A stretch of 64,000 nucleotides of DNA. Origin: Streptomyces sp. YPW6. Lineage in GTDB: Bacteria; Actinomycetota; Actinomycetes; Streptomycetales; Streptomycetaceae. The notes under the pieces are model-generated. The model was not told the DNA's origin and searched no databases. It was given only the letters and a program-made list of their open reading frames with translations. Location of the stretch: NCBI RefSeq assembly GCF_018866325.1, contig NZ_CP076457.1:1240001-1304000 (forward strand), written 5' to 3'. Positions within the stretch are counted from its first letter, which is position 1. Every line of letters begins with the position of its first letter. Of this stretch, positions 28,408 to 39,390 are shown piece by piece. Made by a program: the position numbers and the translations under genes.

Positions 28408-28559
28408 TTCGCTCGATCCCATTCCCGCAGGAGGACATGTGACGCACACCACCGGACACGCCTGCGAGACGCGGGGCAGCAACCACATCCACGGACGCGG
28501 GGTCGCCTCGTACCCGGATTTCGCGTGGGTTGGCCGCATGACACCCTGGAGGGCACCGG

Positions 28560-28578
28560 CTGACCGACCACCGGTCAG
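28560..28578. promoter_or_regulatory. TetR-type operator in front of tetR
   Basis: CTGACCG-N5-CGGTCAG inverted repeat, 25 bp before the GTG of the TetR gene, with the same TGACCG half-site as the operators at 28375-28407. It suggests autoregulation. The rest of 28408-28602 shows no gene. Confidence 0.65.
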
Positions 28579-28602
28579 TCACCTGACGACGCAGGAGGGA
28601 CC

Positions 28603-29214
28603 GTGCCCGCGGACCAGTCCGTCCCCGCCCAGCCCACCGGCCGCTTCCAGCCCCCGGGCGTCCGCCGCCGCCAGATACTCGACGCCACCGCCGCCCTGCT
28701 CCTGGAGGACGGCTATGAGGCGCTGACCGTCAGCAAGGTCGCCGCCCGCGCCGGGGTCGCCAAGGGCACGGTCTACCTCTACTTCGACTCCAAACAGGAA
28801 CTCCTGGCCGCCCTCCAGGCCGAGATGTGGGACCGCATGCTCCAGGAGCCGGCCGCCCTCCTGAAGCAGCCAGGGCTGACCTGGACCGAACGCCTCGACG
28901 GCCTCGTCGCCGCCTGGGTCGCCGCGGAACAGGACCACCACGAGCTCTACCACCGGCTCTTCCATGAACCCGGCGGCGCCGTTGGCGAGGAACCCATGAC
29001 CGCCGCCCGCGACCTGCTCGTCACCCTCCTCACCCAAGGCCACGCGGCAGGTGAGTTCGACGTCCCCGACCCCGAACTCACCGCCGACTTCCTCAGCCAC
29101 GCCTACACCGGCCCCTGCCACCACACCCAGACAGACACCGACATCACCACCGCCGTCCAAACCCTCTTCCGCCGCGTCGTCGCCGCTCACCCACCGGCCG
29201 ACCCAGCCCCCTGA
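28603..29214 (+). CDS. TetR/AcrR family regulator
   Basis: Regulator of 203 aa. An N-terminal helix-turn-helix spans about residues 20-68 ('RRRQILDATAALLLEDGYEALTVSKVAARAGVAKGTVYLYFDSKQEL' in pieces). A helical ligand-binding domain follows. The GTG start has GCAGGAGGGA just upstream. It is divergent from the flavoprotein/methyltransferase pair, with three TGACC-type palindromes between them. It probably represses that pair and itself until an oxidant or thiol-reactive ligand binds. The ligand is unknown. Confidence 0.9.
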   Translation: MPADQSVPAQPTGRFQPPGVRRRQILDATAALLLEDGYEALTVSKVAARAGVAKGTVYLYFDSKQELLAALQAEMWDRMLQEPAALLKQPGLTWTERLDGLVAAWVAAEQDHHELYHRLFHEPGGAVGEEPMTAARDLLVTLLTQGHAAGEFDVPDPELTADFLSHAYTGPCHHTQTDTDITTAVQTLFRRVVAAHPPADPAP

Positions 29215-29349
29215 TCGCCTCCGGTGAATGCCGTCACGCTCCGTGCTGCGACGCGGGCCGAGCCTGTGCCTGCCGGGTGTACGGAACCTGATGCGGCAGA
29301 GGACCACAGGCCGGGTGCCGGGTCCGCGCCCCGACGGAATCCGGCGCGG

Positions 29350-29840
29350 TCATCCGGGTCGGTGAGGCCGCGGTGCATACCGTTCGGGCCGGCACTCCGG
29401 TGGAGGTGAGGCGGGCGCGCAGCAGCCTTTGCCTCGCCAGGAGTCGCGGCCTTCCTTGACGGCGATGGCGGCGACGATCAGAGCGGCGATCGGATCGGCC
29501 CAGGACCAGCCGAGTGCGGCGTTGAGGACCAGGCCGGCCAAAAGCACGTCCGACAGGTACGTACACAGCAGGGTCTGCTTGGAGTCGGCAACCGCGGAGG
29601 CGGAGCCGAGTTCGCGGCCGGCCCTGCGCGGGGCAGCGGACAGGAACGGCATGATCGCGAGCGAGAGAGCGGCGATGGCGATGCCGGGGATCGACCGGTC
29701 GGCCTCGCCGGTGCCGGTCAGCGCGCGGACGGCGTCGACGCTGACGTACGCGGCGAGCGCGAAGAAGGAGACGGCGATGATCCGCAGGGTGCGCTGCTCG
29801 CGGGCCTCGCGGACGGCGTGGTCATGGGCGGAGAACTGCC
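29350..29840 (-). pseudogene. 5'-truncated cation diffusion facilitator transporter
   Basis: The frame encodes the C-terminal two-thirds of a CDF-type efflux protein: 'FSAHDHAVREAREQRTLRIIAVSFFALAAYVSVDAVRALTG' in pieces, 'GSASAVADSKQTLLCTYLS' and 'GWSWADPIAALIVAAIAVKEG'. The first two membrane segments with the metal-site HxxxD/DxxxD are absent, and upstream sequence ('TTPSGDRATAPTGPLGNGG') is unrelated. The full-length family is about 200-300 aa. Loss of the metal-binding N-terminus makes it non-functional. Confidence 0.7.
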
Positions 29841-29909
29841 CCCCGTTGCCGAGAGGGCCGGTCGGCGCCGTGGCCCGGTCTCCCGAAGGAGTGGTCGCCG
29901 TTGCGGCTG

Positions 29910-30371
29910 TCAGGACCTCGTGCGGTGGTCCGCGCCGGCGGTGAGTTCGGCCTGGCCGAACAGCAGGGCGTAGCCGGTGGGGAGTTGCTTCAGGATGCGG
30001 GTGGTGAGTTCGGGGCCGGCGTAGGTGTTGACGGTGGTGAGGACGGAGCCGGTGTCCCAGCGGGTGGTGGCCAGGGAGGCGCCGGTGCGGGCAGCAAGGT
30101 CTTTGACGAAGGCCCATCCGGTCAGGGGTTGTATGTCGGGGATCTGGGTGGTCAGTGCGCGGGCGGCCTCAGGGGGCAGACAGGCGGCGAGGTCGACGCG
30201 TTCGTCGCCGGTCAGCTGGCGTCCCAGCCCCGCCAGGACCAGGCGGACGGCCTCTTCCGCTCTCTCACGGGTGGGGTAGGCCCCTTCGTAGCGGACCTTC
30301 TCCAGCATCTGTTCGTAGGCCGTCGAGTACGGCTGCTGGTGCTCGAGCGGTATGCGTACGTCGGTGATCAC
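29910..30371 (-). CDS. DUF2267 domain protein
   Basis: Soluble protein of 153 aa with GTG start. The DUF2267 core spans nearly all of it: 'YEGAYPTRERAEEAVRLVLAGLGRQLTGDERVDLAACLPPEAARAL' in pieces, and the C-terminal 'LTTVNTYAGPELTTRILKQLPTGYALLFG'. It sits 33 nt behind a second DUF2267 gene. Both are downstream of hsp20, a common neighbourhood for DUF2267 in actinobacterial stress islands. Molecular function is unknown. Confidence 0.85.
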   Translation of the reverse strand: MITDVRIPLEHQQPYSTAYEQMLEKVRYEGAYPTRERAEEAVRLVLAGLGRQLTGDERVDLAACLPPEAARALTTQIPDIQPLTGWAFVKDLAARTGASLATTRWDTGSVLTTVNTYAGPELTTRILKQLPTGYALLFGQAELTAGADHRTRS

Positions 30372-30404
30372 TGCGGTGCATGCCTTTCAGAGGAGCCGGG
30401 ATGG

Positions 30405-30800
30405 TCAGGTGGGCTGGGGGCGGCCGAAGAGGAGGTCGTAGCCGGTGGGGAGCTGGAGCAGGATCTGGCCCAGCAGGCCATCGTCGGCCGTGTCGGCGAC
30501 CGTTGAGAGGACGGCGCTGACGTCCCAGGTCGCTGTGTGCTCGGTGGCGCCCTCGATCCAGGCCGCGGTGGCCCGCAGGAACCGCTCCGGTGGCAGCGGC
30601 TCGGCGCTCTCAAGCGGGTTGAGCAGGATCAGGGCGAACTCCTCCGGCAGGCGTGCCGCGAGCTGGGCACGGACCTCGCCGACCAGGTGGGCGCCGAGCA
30701 GGGCGAGCACCACACGGGCCGCCCGCTCGGCTTCCTCCACAGTGCCGTACTCACCGCGTTCCTTGACGTGGTCGAGGAACGCTTCGCGTCGCAGAGTCAT
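30405..30800 (-). CDS. DUF2267 domain protein
   Basis: Protein of 131 aa, paralogous to the previous one ('GTVEEAERAARVVLALLGAHLVGEVRAQLAARLPEEFA' in pieces; C-terminal 'GQILLQLPTGYDLLFGRPQ'). ATG at 30800 is chosen because AAGGGG lies ten bases upstream, whereas a GTG at 30812 would touch it. Likely co-transcribed with hsp20, 104 nt upstream. Confidence 0.85.
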   Translation of the reverse strand: MTLRREAFLDHVKERGEYGTVEEAERAARVVLALLGAHLVGEVRAQLAARLPEEFALILLNPLESAEPLPPERFLRATAAWIEGATEHTATWDVSAVLSTVADTADDGLLGQILLQLPTGYDLLFGRPQPT

Positions 30801-30904
30801 CTCGGCCGCCACCCCTTCGTGTTTCGCTCGGATGCCCGTAGGGGTGCGGAGGGCGGGGCGAGGGGGAGATCAGGTGCCCGTCCTCCGCACCTGTCCGGCC
30901 GGTC

Positions 30905-31336
30905 TCAGCCGGAGATCTCCCTGCGGCCGGAGCCGACACCGACGGAGATCTTGCGGGGCTTGGCCCGCTCGGCGATCGGGATCCGCAGGGTGAGCACACC
31001 GGCGTCGTAGTCGGCCTGGATGCGCTCGGTGTCCAGGGTGTCGGCGAGCACGATCTGGCGGGAGAAGACCCCCAGCGGCCGCTCGGACAGCTCCATCTTC
31101 ACGTCGTCGGCCTTCACTGCCGGCCGACGCTCGGCCTTGACGGTCAGCATGTTCCGCTCGACGTCGATGTCGAGCGCGTCCGCGGTCACCCCGGGGATGT
31201 CGAAGGCCACCACGTACTCGTCGCCCTCGCGGTAGGCGTCCATCGGCATCACCGACGGCTTCGACCAGGTGCCCGGGCCCATCAGCTGCTGCGCCACACG
31301 GTCCAGCTCACGGAAGGGGTCAGTGCGCATCAACAT
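30905..31336 (-). CDS. Hsp20/alpha-crystallin small heat shock protein
   Basis: ATP-independent holdase of 143 aa. The N-terminus '[15 protein letters not shown]' and the alpha-crystallin domain ('[25 protein letters not shown]', '[14 protein letters not shown]' and '[23 protein letters not shown]', in segments) are complete, with the I-P-I tail motif. GGAGGTG lies eight bases upstream of the ATG. Its promoter region contains two tandem 19-bp operators shared with the divergent HSP18-type regulator, so heat or oxidative derepression by that protein is likely. It matches the Streptomyces Hsp18 class. Confidence 0.93.
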   Translation of the reverse strand: MLMRTDPFRELDRVAQQLMGPGTWSKPSVMPMDAYREGDEYVVAFDIPGVTADALDIDVERNMLTVKAERRPAVKADDVKMELSERPLGVFSRQIVLADTLDTERIQADYDAGVLTLRIPIAERAKPRKISVGVGSGRREISG

Positions 31337-31402
31337 CGTGAGAACACCTCCAGTGGTATCAGGCAGTTGCTGCCAATGCGCTGCACTGACACCGTTGTAC
31401 CA

Positions 31403-31447
31403 TGTCATCCAATGGATGACAAACATGATGTCGTCCAGGTGATGACA
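31403..31447. promoter_or_regulatory. tandem 19-bp operators between hsp20 and its regulator
   Basis: TGTCATCCAATGGATGACA (31403-31421, perfect 8-bp arms) and the variant TGTCGTCCAGGTGATGACA (31429-31447) are spaced 26 bp start to start. They cover the divergent promoter region. Confidence 0.75.
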
Positions 31448-31465
31448 CCTTGAAAGGAGGTGCCC

Positions 31466-32350
31466 GTGAACGCATCCGACCAGCCGCCCACGCCCCCCAC
31501 CGACACTCACAGCCCGGCGTCCTTCCTCGCCGCCGCGGCGGCACTCGCCGCGATCGACGACACGCTGCGCGACGCCCAGCACGACCGCCCCGATACCGAC
31601 GGTCCCGGCGCCGAACAGGCGCTGGCCTCCCTCATGCTGCTGCGGCAGGTACGCGAACAGCTCGCAGGCTGGGAGAACGGCCTGATCGAAACCGCCCGCG
31701 ACGCCGGTGCCAGCTGGGCCGACCTCGCCGCTCCACTCGGCGTCGCCAGCCGGCAGGCCGCCGAACGCCGCTACCTGCGCGGCCGCCCCGGCGCCGCCGG
31801 CACCACCGGTGAACAACGCGTCACCGCAACCCGCCAAGCCCGCGCGGCCGAACGCGCCACCGCCACCCGGGCCCGCCACAACGCCGCCGACCTGCGCCGC
31901 CTCGCCGCACAGATCACCACCCTCACCGACCTGCCCACCGCGGCCCGACGCAGCCTCGACGCCCTCCACACAGCCCTCGGCCACGACGACCCCGCCGACC
32001 TCGTCGCCCCTGACCGCCACCCGCCCCCACCTCGCGGCCGCCCACCCCGACCTCGCCGGCCGGCTCGACCACCTCACCGGTCCGCGATGACCCCGCCCCG
32101 GACGACTCGATGCCCGCCCCCGCAGCCGGCACGCACAGCAGCAACGCAAGCCGTCAGACGTCCCGCCGGTCAGGTTCCGCGACAAGGACCCGGCCCACGA
32201 GCCGAAGAGCCGACCGGATCTGACGACATAGCCCGGCAGGCCGACTGCCCGCCGGAGGGGCAGCAGGAAACTGCCGAGGAATCCGAGGAAGGGGAGGAGC
32301 CTGCGGAAATCGGGAAACCGAGAAGCCGGCAGCCTCGAAGCCGAGAGTGA
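31466..32350 (+). CDS. HSP18-type transcriptional regulator, C-terminus probably frameshifted
   Basis: The frame from the GTG at 31466 (AAGGAGG five bases upstream) runs 294 codons. The first 180 residues match the actinobacterial protein annotated as 'HSP18 transcriptional regulator': '[54 protein letters not shown]' in pieces, with an HTH-like segment. From about 32005 the frame becomes Pro/Arg-rich and unnatural, while the +1 frame reads '[26 protein letters not shown]' and stops at 32090. The native protein was therefore probably about 207 aa, with a one-base indel since. It probably binds the two operators upstream of hsp20. Confidence 0.7.
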   Translation: MNASDQPPTPPTDTHSPASFLAAAAALAAIDDTLRDAQHDRPDTDGPGAEQALASLMLLRQVREQLAGWENGLIETARDAGASWADLAAPLGVASRQAAERRYLRGRPGAAGTTGEQRVTATRQARAAERATATRARHNAADLRRLAAQITTLTDLPTAARRSLDALHTALGHDDPADLVAPDRHPPPPRGRPPRPRRPARPPHRSAMTPPRTTRCPPPQPARTAATQAVRRPAGQVPRQGPGPRAEEPTGSDDIARQADCPPEGQQETAEESEEGEEPAEIGKPRSRQPRSRE

Positions 32351-32470
32351 GCTTGATCTCACAGGCGACCCTACCCGTGGGGCAGACCTGTTGGCTCGTC
32401 AGGAGAATGGCATCGTGGCTCATGCAGGGTCTGTCCCTGCATGCTGGAGCTCGACAGCGAGGAACCCGAC

Positions 32471-32731
32471 ATGACCACCGAATCCGCCGACAGCCCCGCA
32501 ACTCTCTATGGGCCGGTCTCCGTCGTCCTTGGCACCGTCGCTGTGATTGCCGCGGTGTTCGCAGGCTTCATCGGAATGGCGATCCCATTTCTGTTCGGAA
32601 GCCTCGCCGTCACCTTTGGACTCCTCGGCCTGGCCCGCAGGCTCAACCGGGGTCAGTGCGCAATCGGCCTCGCCGCGGGAGCTCTGAGCGTGCTCTACCC
32701 GATCTTCCTCGCCGGTGCCCTGGGGGCCTGA
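32471..32731 (+). CDS. small integral membrane protein
   Basis: Protein of 86 aa with GAGGAA eight bases before the ATG. It has two or three membrane segments ('VVLGTVAVIAAVFAGFIGMAIPFLFG', 'VTFGLLGLARR', 'GLAAGALSVLYPIFLAGAL') and a short charged linker, a DUF4190-like layout. Role unknown. Confidence 0.6.
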   Translation: MTTESADSPATLYGPVSVVLGTVAVIAAVFAGFIGMAIPFLFGSLAVTFGLLGLARRLNRGQCAIGLAAGALSVLYPIFLAGALGA

Positions 32732-33039
32732 CATCGCTGGCAACGCCTGCTGGCCTCCAGGCCAGTTGACTGCCGCCGCCTGCCGCTGTCTGCCGCCTCG
32801 AAGGCAAGCCGGTGCACCTTCTCGCGCGTTCTGGCGTATCGGCCACCCGCACGGGTCGTCGCCATCTGACGCGTAGAGCCAAGAGGGGTGCCGGTCCCTC
32901 TCCTTCTCTCGATGCCTCCCTCTCCGGTTGTCCCCGTCTCCCGGTACGAGCACCGGGAGATCGTGATGGGTGAGGGGCCTGAGCGGCGTCGCGAACTGCC
33001 CGCCGCTTGTTGACCTCATGGCCTGGCACACAACCGGCC

Positions 33040-33450
33040 GCCTGCGACAGCAGGTGAATCGACTGAGGGCGCGGCGGGTTCGCGTCCGGCGACTCCGGCC
33101 AGCGCGCCGGGCGGGCCGCGTCCTCCGGGACGTAACGCAGGTCGAGGTGGGTCGGTTCGAACCGGGGAGTGCCCGGGGGGAAGGCACGGACGCAGGGCCT
33201 CGAAGACTCCGCGGAGGACCTCGTCCGCGTACTCGGCGGGCGTCCGGCTCGTCTGGGAGCCACCACCCCGCCCGCCCGGAGCGGGTGCACCGCGTGGAAA
33301 GCGCCGGTGGCGGCCAGGACTTCGGGCCCGCCCAGCCGCCGCGACAGCTCTTCCGGCACGAAGGCCGTCCGTGAGGAGCCGCGCACCAGCATGCGGGCCT
33401 CCCAGCGCGGCTGAGCGATTGCTACGACACGCAGTTGCAGCACATCGCCC
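33040..33450 (-). pseudogene. decayed hypothetical gene
   Basis: Three coding-looking pieces on the minus strand lie in different frames but in order: 'WEARMLVRGSSRTAFVPEEL' with 'LGGPEVLAATGAFHAV', then 'AEYADEVLRGVFEALRPCLPP', then 'FEPTHLDLRYVPEDAARPARW'. At least two frameshifts separate them. I do not recognise the family. The remainder of the 32732-33484 interval shows no other convincing gene. Confidence 0.4.
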
Positions 33451-33484
33451 CGTGGCGCTCGTTCGCCACACGCTCGCAAGGAGA

Positions 33485-33522
33485 GAAGAACCCCGCACCT
33501 GGTACCAGGTGCGGGGTTCTTC
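33485..33522. terminator. strong hairpin near the end of the accessory island
   Basis: Perfect 18-bp inverted repeat (33485-33502 with 33505-33522), A/T-flanked, between the decayed gene and the acnA 3' end. Confidence 0.75.
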
Positions 33523-33605
33523 GTCGTCGCAGGATGCTCAGCTCCACCCAGGGAACAGGTCACGTGCGTTCATGATCGCCCGCGCACCTTTCGCCCCGTC
33601 GAGCG

Positions 33606-33648
33606 CGAGCGCCCGCCCTCTGCGCGAGATGCAGGGGCAGGGCGCTCG
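33606..33648 (-). terminator. acnA terminator
   Basis: Imperfect 18-bp inverted repeat (33606-33623 with 33631-33648) 12 bp past the aconitase stop. Confidence 0.6.
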
Positions 33649-33659
33649 TTCACATCAGC

Positions 33660-36401
<2,742 letters not shown>

Positions 36402-36477
36402 CTACCGCGCCGCGCCTCATTGGCAGCCGGCGCCGCTTGTTGCCACCTACGGCCCCGGCCATCCGCTAAGGTAAGGC

Positions 36478-36544
36478 TTAGTTAGGTAACCCTTACTGGG
36501 CGGCGGCTGTGGTGCGCCTCGGCAGATATCTCGATGTCGAGATA
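36478..36544. promoter_or_regulatory. acnA control region: iron-box-like site and palindrome
   Basis: CTTAGTTAGGTAACCCTTA (36478-36496) agrees with 13 of 19 positions of the DmdR/IdeR iron box TTAGGTTAGGCTAACCTAA (from memory). The palindrome TATCTCGA-TG-TCGAGATA (36527-36544) is perfect and lies 150 bp upstream of acnA. No gene is evident in 36545-36821. Confidence 0.5.
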
Positions 36545-36821
36545 ACTCTAGTACATAGCCGCCGCCCGGTCATGCCCAGGTGCCCCGTGACCGCGCCGAC
36601 ACACGGACCGCTCGACGCGGAGCACCTGACTTCCGCCCTGCACCGGACCCTCGGCCCACCTGGGCACACGGCCGGACCGGACCGGCGGTGCGATCCGGAG
36701 TGCGGTTTCCTGGACCGGGGGCGGGGCCCGGGGCTCACGGATCACTCCGGCTCGACCGGCCGGCGTCCCGCCCCCACTCCCCGCCGGCCCGTCCATCCGT
36801 CCCACCAGAAAGCCCTCCACC

Positions 36822-37157
36822 GTGCTCGTCAGCCGCTCCATCGCCCTGTTCGTCGTCGCCGCGCTGTTCGAGATCGGGGGCGCCTGGCTGGTCTGGCAGG
36901 GCCTGCGGGAGCACCGGGGCTGGGTATGGGTCGGGGCCGGCGTCGTCGCCCTCGGCCTGTACGGCGTGGTCGCCACCTTCCAGAGCGACGGCAACTTCGG
37001 CCGCATCCTGGCGGCGTACGGTGGCGTGTTCGTCGCCGGGTCGATCGCCTGGGGCATGGTCGCCGACGGCTACCGCCCGGACCGCTTCGACGTCGTCGGA
37101 GCCCTGGTCTGCCTGGCGGGCATGGCCCTGATCATGTACGCGCCGCGCGGCCACTGA
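36822..37157 (+). CDS. UPF0060 (YnfA) family membrane protein
   Basis: Protein of 111 aa with four membrane segments. The signature '[21 protein letters not shown]' and '[41 protein letters not shown]' (in pieces) are characteristic of the YnfA/UPF0060 family, which is related to small multidrug resistance transporters. The GTG start lacks a strong ribosome site. Transport function is unproven for the family. Confidence 0.88.
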   Translation: MLVSRSIALFVVAALFEIGGAWLVWQGLREHRGWVWVGAGVVALGLYGVVATFQSDGNFGRILAAYGGVFVAGSIAWGMVADGYRPDRFDVVGALVCLAGMALIMYAPRGH

Positions 37158-37194
37158 AGCCGGACCGTGCCCCACTTCCGCCGACGCGGCCTGC

Positions 37195-37264
37195 GGGCGT
37201 CGGGCGTCGGGCGTCGGGCGTCGGGCGTCGGGCGTCGGGCGTCGGGCGTCGGGCGTCGGGCGTC
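37195..37264. repeat. ten tandem copies of GGGCGTC
   Basis: An uninterrupted heptanucleotide array of 70 bp lies in the intergenic space between the converging UPF0060 and phosphotransferase genes. Unit length is not a multiple of three and no gene uses it. Confidence 0.95.
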
Positions 37265-37274
37265 GACGATCGGC

Positions 37275-38246
37275 CTACCGGCCGCCGTCGCTCAGCGCGC
37301 GACCGAGTGCCGCCCGGCCCGCCGGCCCCCAGGACGGCTTGCCGCCGGGGAGCCCCCGCTCCCCGTTGTGGCCCATGAGCATGAGGAAGAGGCTTTTCAG
37401 CGCGGCCAGTCCACGGGCGCGCCGGATCGTCGCGCCGTCGGCGTGCGCGTACGCGTCGAAGAACCGTGTGGCGGCGCCTTCGGGGAGGACGACCCAGGCG
37501 GCCGCGAGGTCCCACGCCGGATCCCCGGCGAACAGGTCCCCGAAGTCGATCACCCCCGAGAGCGTCCCGCCCGACACGACGACGTTCGCGGGGTGGAGGT
37601 CGCCGTGCACCCAGACCGGCGGACCTTCCCACGCGGGGGCGGCGACCGCGTCGTCCCAGACAGCCCGGACCTCGTCGGCCCTCACGCCGTCGGCCCTCAC
37701 GCCGTCGGCCCTGACCTCGTCGGCCCGGACCTCGTCGGCCTTGACGCCGAGGGCGACCGACCGGATCAGACGGTCGAAGCCTTCGGTGTACGCGCCCGGG
37801 TGAGCGCCTCGGTCCACCACGCCCGGCGCCTCGGCGGGCGCCGCCACGTGGAGCGCCCTCAGGAAGTCCGCCAGGGTGTCCGCCGCGTGGTCGGCACGGC
37901 TGATCGAGGTGCGGTCCAGCGGCTCGCCGGGGACCCACGTCATGACCGTCCACCGCTTGGGGAAGCGTGCGGACGGCTTCCCCACCCGCACCGGGCGCGG
38001 TACGGGGATCGGCAGGCGCGGAGCGAGGTGGGGCAGCCAGCGGCACTCCTTGCGCTGGAGTTCCGGAGCCCGCTCCGTACGCGGCAGGCGTACGGCCAGT
38101 TCGTCACCGAGGCGCCACTGCTGGTTGTCCCAGCCGCCCGCGACCTCGCGGACGGGCAGTTCGGCGAGGTCCGGATGCTGCTCCCGGAGCAGGTCGCGGA
38201 CGAGGTCCGCCGTGATCTCGATCCCGGCGGCGGCGGAGTCGCTCAT
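37275..38246 (-). CDS. aminoglycoside phosphotransferase family protein
   Basis: APH/choline-kinase-fold protein of 323 aa. The catalytic loop 'VHGDLHPANVVV' (H-x-D-x4-N) and 'GVIDFGDLFAGDPAWDLA' (metal-binding DFGD) are intact. 'GGWDNQQWRLGDELAVRLPR' is the nucleotide-binding N-lobe. A low-complexity segment 'VKADEVRADEVRADGVRADG' is encoded by five 15-bp DNA repeats and has no counterpart in typical family members. ATG at 38246 fits family length; a GTG at 38270 is also possible. The substrate is unknown and resistance is not implied. It lies 32 nt downstream of the VOC gene. Confidence 0.85.
   Translation of the reverse strand: MSDSAAAGIEITADLVRDLLREQHPDLAELPVREVAGGWDNQQWRLGDELAVRLPRTERAPELQRKECRWLPHLAPRLPIPVPRPVRVGKPSARFPKRWTVMTWVPGEPLDRTSISRADHAADTLADFLRALHVAAPAEAPGVVDRGAHPGAYTEGFDRLIRSVALGVKADEVRADEVRADGVRADGVRADEVRAVWDDAVAAPAWEGPPVWVHGDLHPANVVVSGGTLSGVIDFGDLFAGDPAWDLAAAWVVLPEGAATRFFDAYAHADGATIRRARGLAALKSLFLMLMGHNGERGLPGGKPSWGPAGRAALGRALSDGGR
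37668..37742 (-). repeat. five 15-bp in-frame repeats inside the phosphotransferase gene
   Basis: Units of the type CTCGTCGGCCCTGAC encode the pentapeptide (V/K)-(R/K)-A-D-(E/G). The array lengthens a surface loop before the catalytic domain and could vary in copy number without breaking the frame. Confidence 0.85.
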
Positions 38247-38278
38247 GCCGGGCAACGGTACCGGTGCCACCCCACCGG

Positions 38279-38713
38279 TCAGTCGAGGCAGAATTCGTTG
38301 CCCTCGATGTCCTGCATCACCAGGCAGGACTCGTTCTCCTCATCGGCGAGGAGCAGACGTACGCGCTGCGCACCGAGCGGCAGAAGCCGCGCGCACTCGG
38401 CCTCCAGTGCGGCGAGGCGCTCCTCCCCCACGAGCCCCGTGCCGACCCGCACGCACAGATGCACCCGGTTCTTGACGACCTTGGCCTCGGGAACGCGCTG
38501 GAAGTACATCCGCGGGCCCACCCCCGTGGGGTCCTGGCAGACGAACCCAGCGTCCCGCTTCTCCGGCGGCAGGGACAGGTCATAGGCGTCCCACGTGGCG
38601 AACCCCTCGGGCGGCGGCGGTACGACGTACCCCAACACCTCGCACCAGAAACGGGCGACGCGCATGGGTGACGCGCAGTCAAAAGTGACCTGGACCTGCC
38701 TGATCGACGACAT
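38279..38713 (-). CDS. VOC (glyoxalase-fold) family protein
   Basis: Protein of 144 aa with two beta-alpha-beta-beta-beta units: 'QVTFDCASPMRVARFWCEVLGY' and 'RVHLCVRVGT' with terminal 'VMQDIEGNEFCLD'. This is the glyoxalase_6-type arrangement found in bleomycin-resistance-like and dioxygenase-like proteins. ATG at 38713 is preceded by GGTGG. Substrate unknown. It is probably co-transcribed with the phosphotransferase downstream. Confidence 0.85.
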   Translation of the reverse strand: MSSIRQVQVTFDCASPMRVARFWCEVLGYVVPPPPEGFATWDAYDLSLPPEKRDAGFVCQDPTGVGPRMYFQRVPEAKVVKNRVHLCVRVGTGLVGEERLAALEAECARLLPLGAQRVRLLLADEENESCLVMQDIEGNEFCLD

Positions 38714-38921
38714 GGGACCACCGTAGGGGCGTGCCCCGCGCCGGGCACGCGGTTTTCCCGTCGCCCCGGTCACCCCTGGCATCCCGGTCACCCCGGTCAC
38801 CTCGCGAGGCGCCGTGCGGACCGCCTGGAAAAAGAGATGAAATCACCGGAAGGCCCTGAAAAGATCACACCCGCACCTACCCCGTGCCCGACGCCCCGAC
38901 CACCCCGGAGATACTTCCATC

Positions 38922-39377
38922 GTGCCCCGCACCAGCGCCGTTTCGCTGATCCGCTCCCGCTCCCTTTCCGCCGTCGCCGAGTACGCCTACGCGGCCACGG
39001 CGCCCGCCGGGTCCCGGCTGATCTTCCTCGCCGGTTCGTGTCCACTGGACGAGCACGGCAACACCGTGGCCGTCGGGGACTTCGCCGGCCAGGCGGCCCG
39101 GGCCGTGGCGAACCTGCGGACCGCGCTCGCCGACGCCGGCGCCTCGATCGAGGACGTCATCAGCACCAGAGTCCTCGTGGCGTCCGCCCGGCAGCAGGAT
39201 CTCGTGTCCGCCTGGGAGGTGGTCCGGGACGCGTTCGGCGACCACGACGTACCCAGCACCCTGATGGGCGTCACCGTGCTCGGTTACGACGACCAGCTCG
39301 TCGAGATCGAAGCAGTGGCCGCCGTCCTGGACGAGCGGGAGCCCGAAGGGCCGGTCTGCCCTCCGTCGGCGCCCTGA
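38922..39377 (+). CDS. RidA family protein
   Basis: Protein of 151 aa of the RidA/YjgF family of enamine/imine deaminases. Visible features are 'RLIFLAGSCPLDEHGNTV', 'QAARAVANLRTALADAGASIEDVISTRVLV' (in pieces) and the C-terminal 'VLGYDDQLVEIEAVAAV', where the usual R in 'VEIEA' context is replaced. It is a GTG start with GGAG 11 nt upstream. Other Streptomyces RidA proteins remove reactive 2-aminoacrylate; subgroup and substrate are not certain here. Confidence 0.82.
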   Translation: MPRTSAVSLIRSRSLSAVAEYAYAATAPAGSRLIFLAGSCPLDEHGNTVAVGDFAGQAARAVANLRTALADAGASIEDVISTRVLVASARQQDLVSAWEVVRDAFGDHDVPSTLMGVTVLGYDDQLVEIEAVAAVLDEREPEGPVCPPSAP

Positions 39378-39390
39378 CGAGGTGAGACCC

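Noticed and set aside
37132-38046. Long minus-strand ORF reading 'RRPTPDA' repeats
   Set aside because: It is a shadow of the phosphotransferase gene extended through the GGGCGTC array; composition is Arg/Pro-rich and no family is visible.
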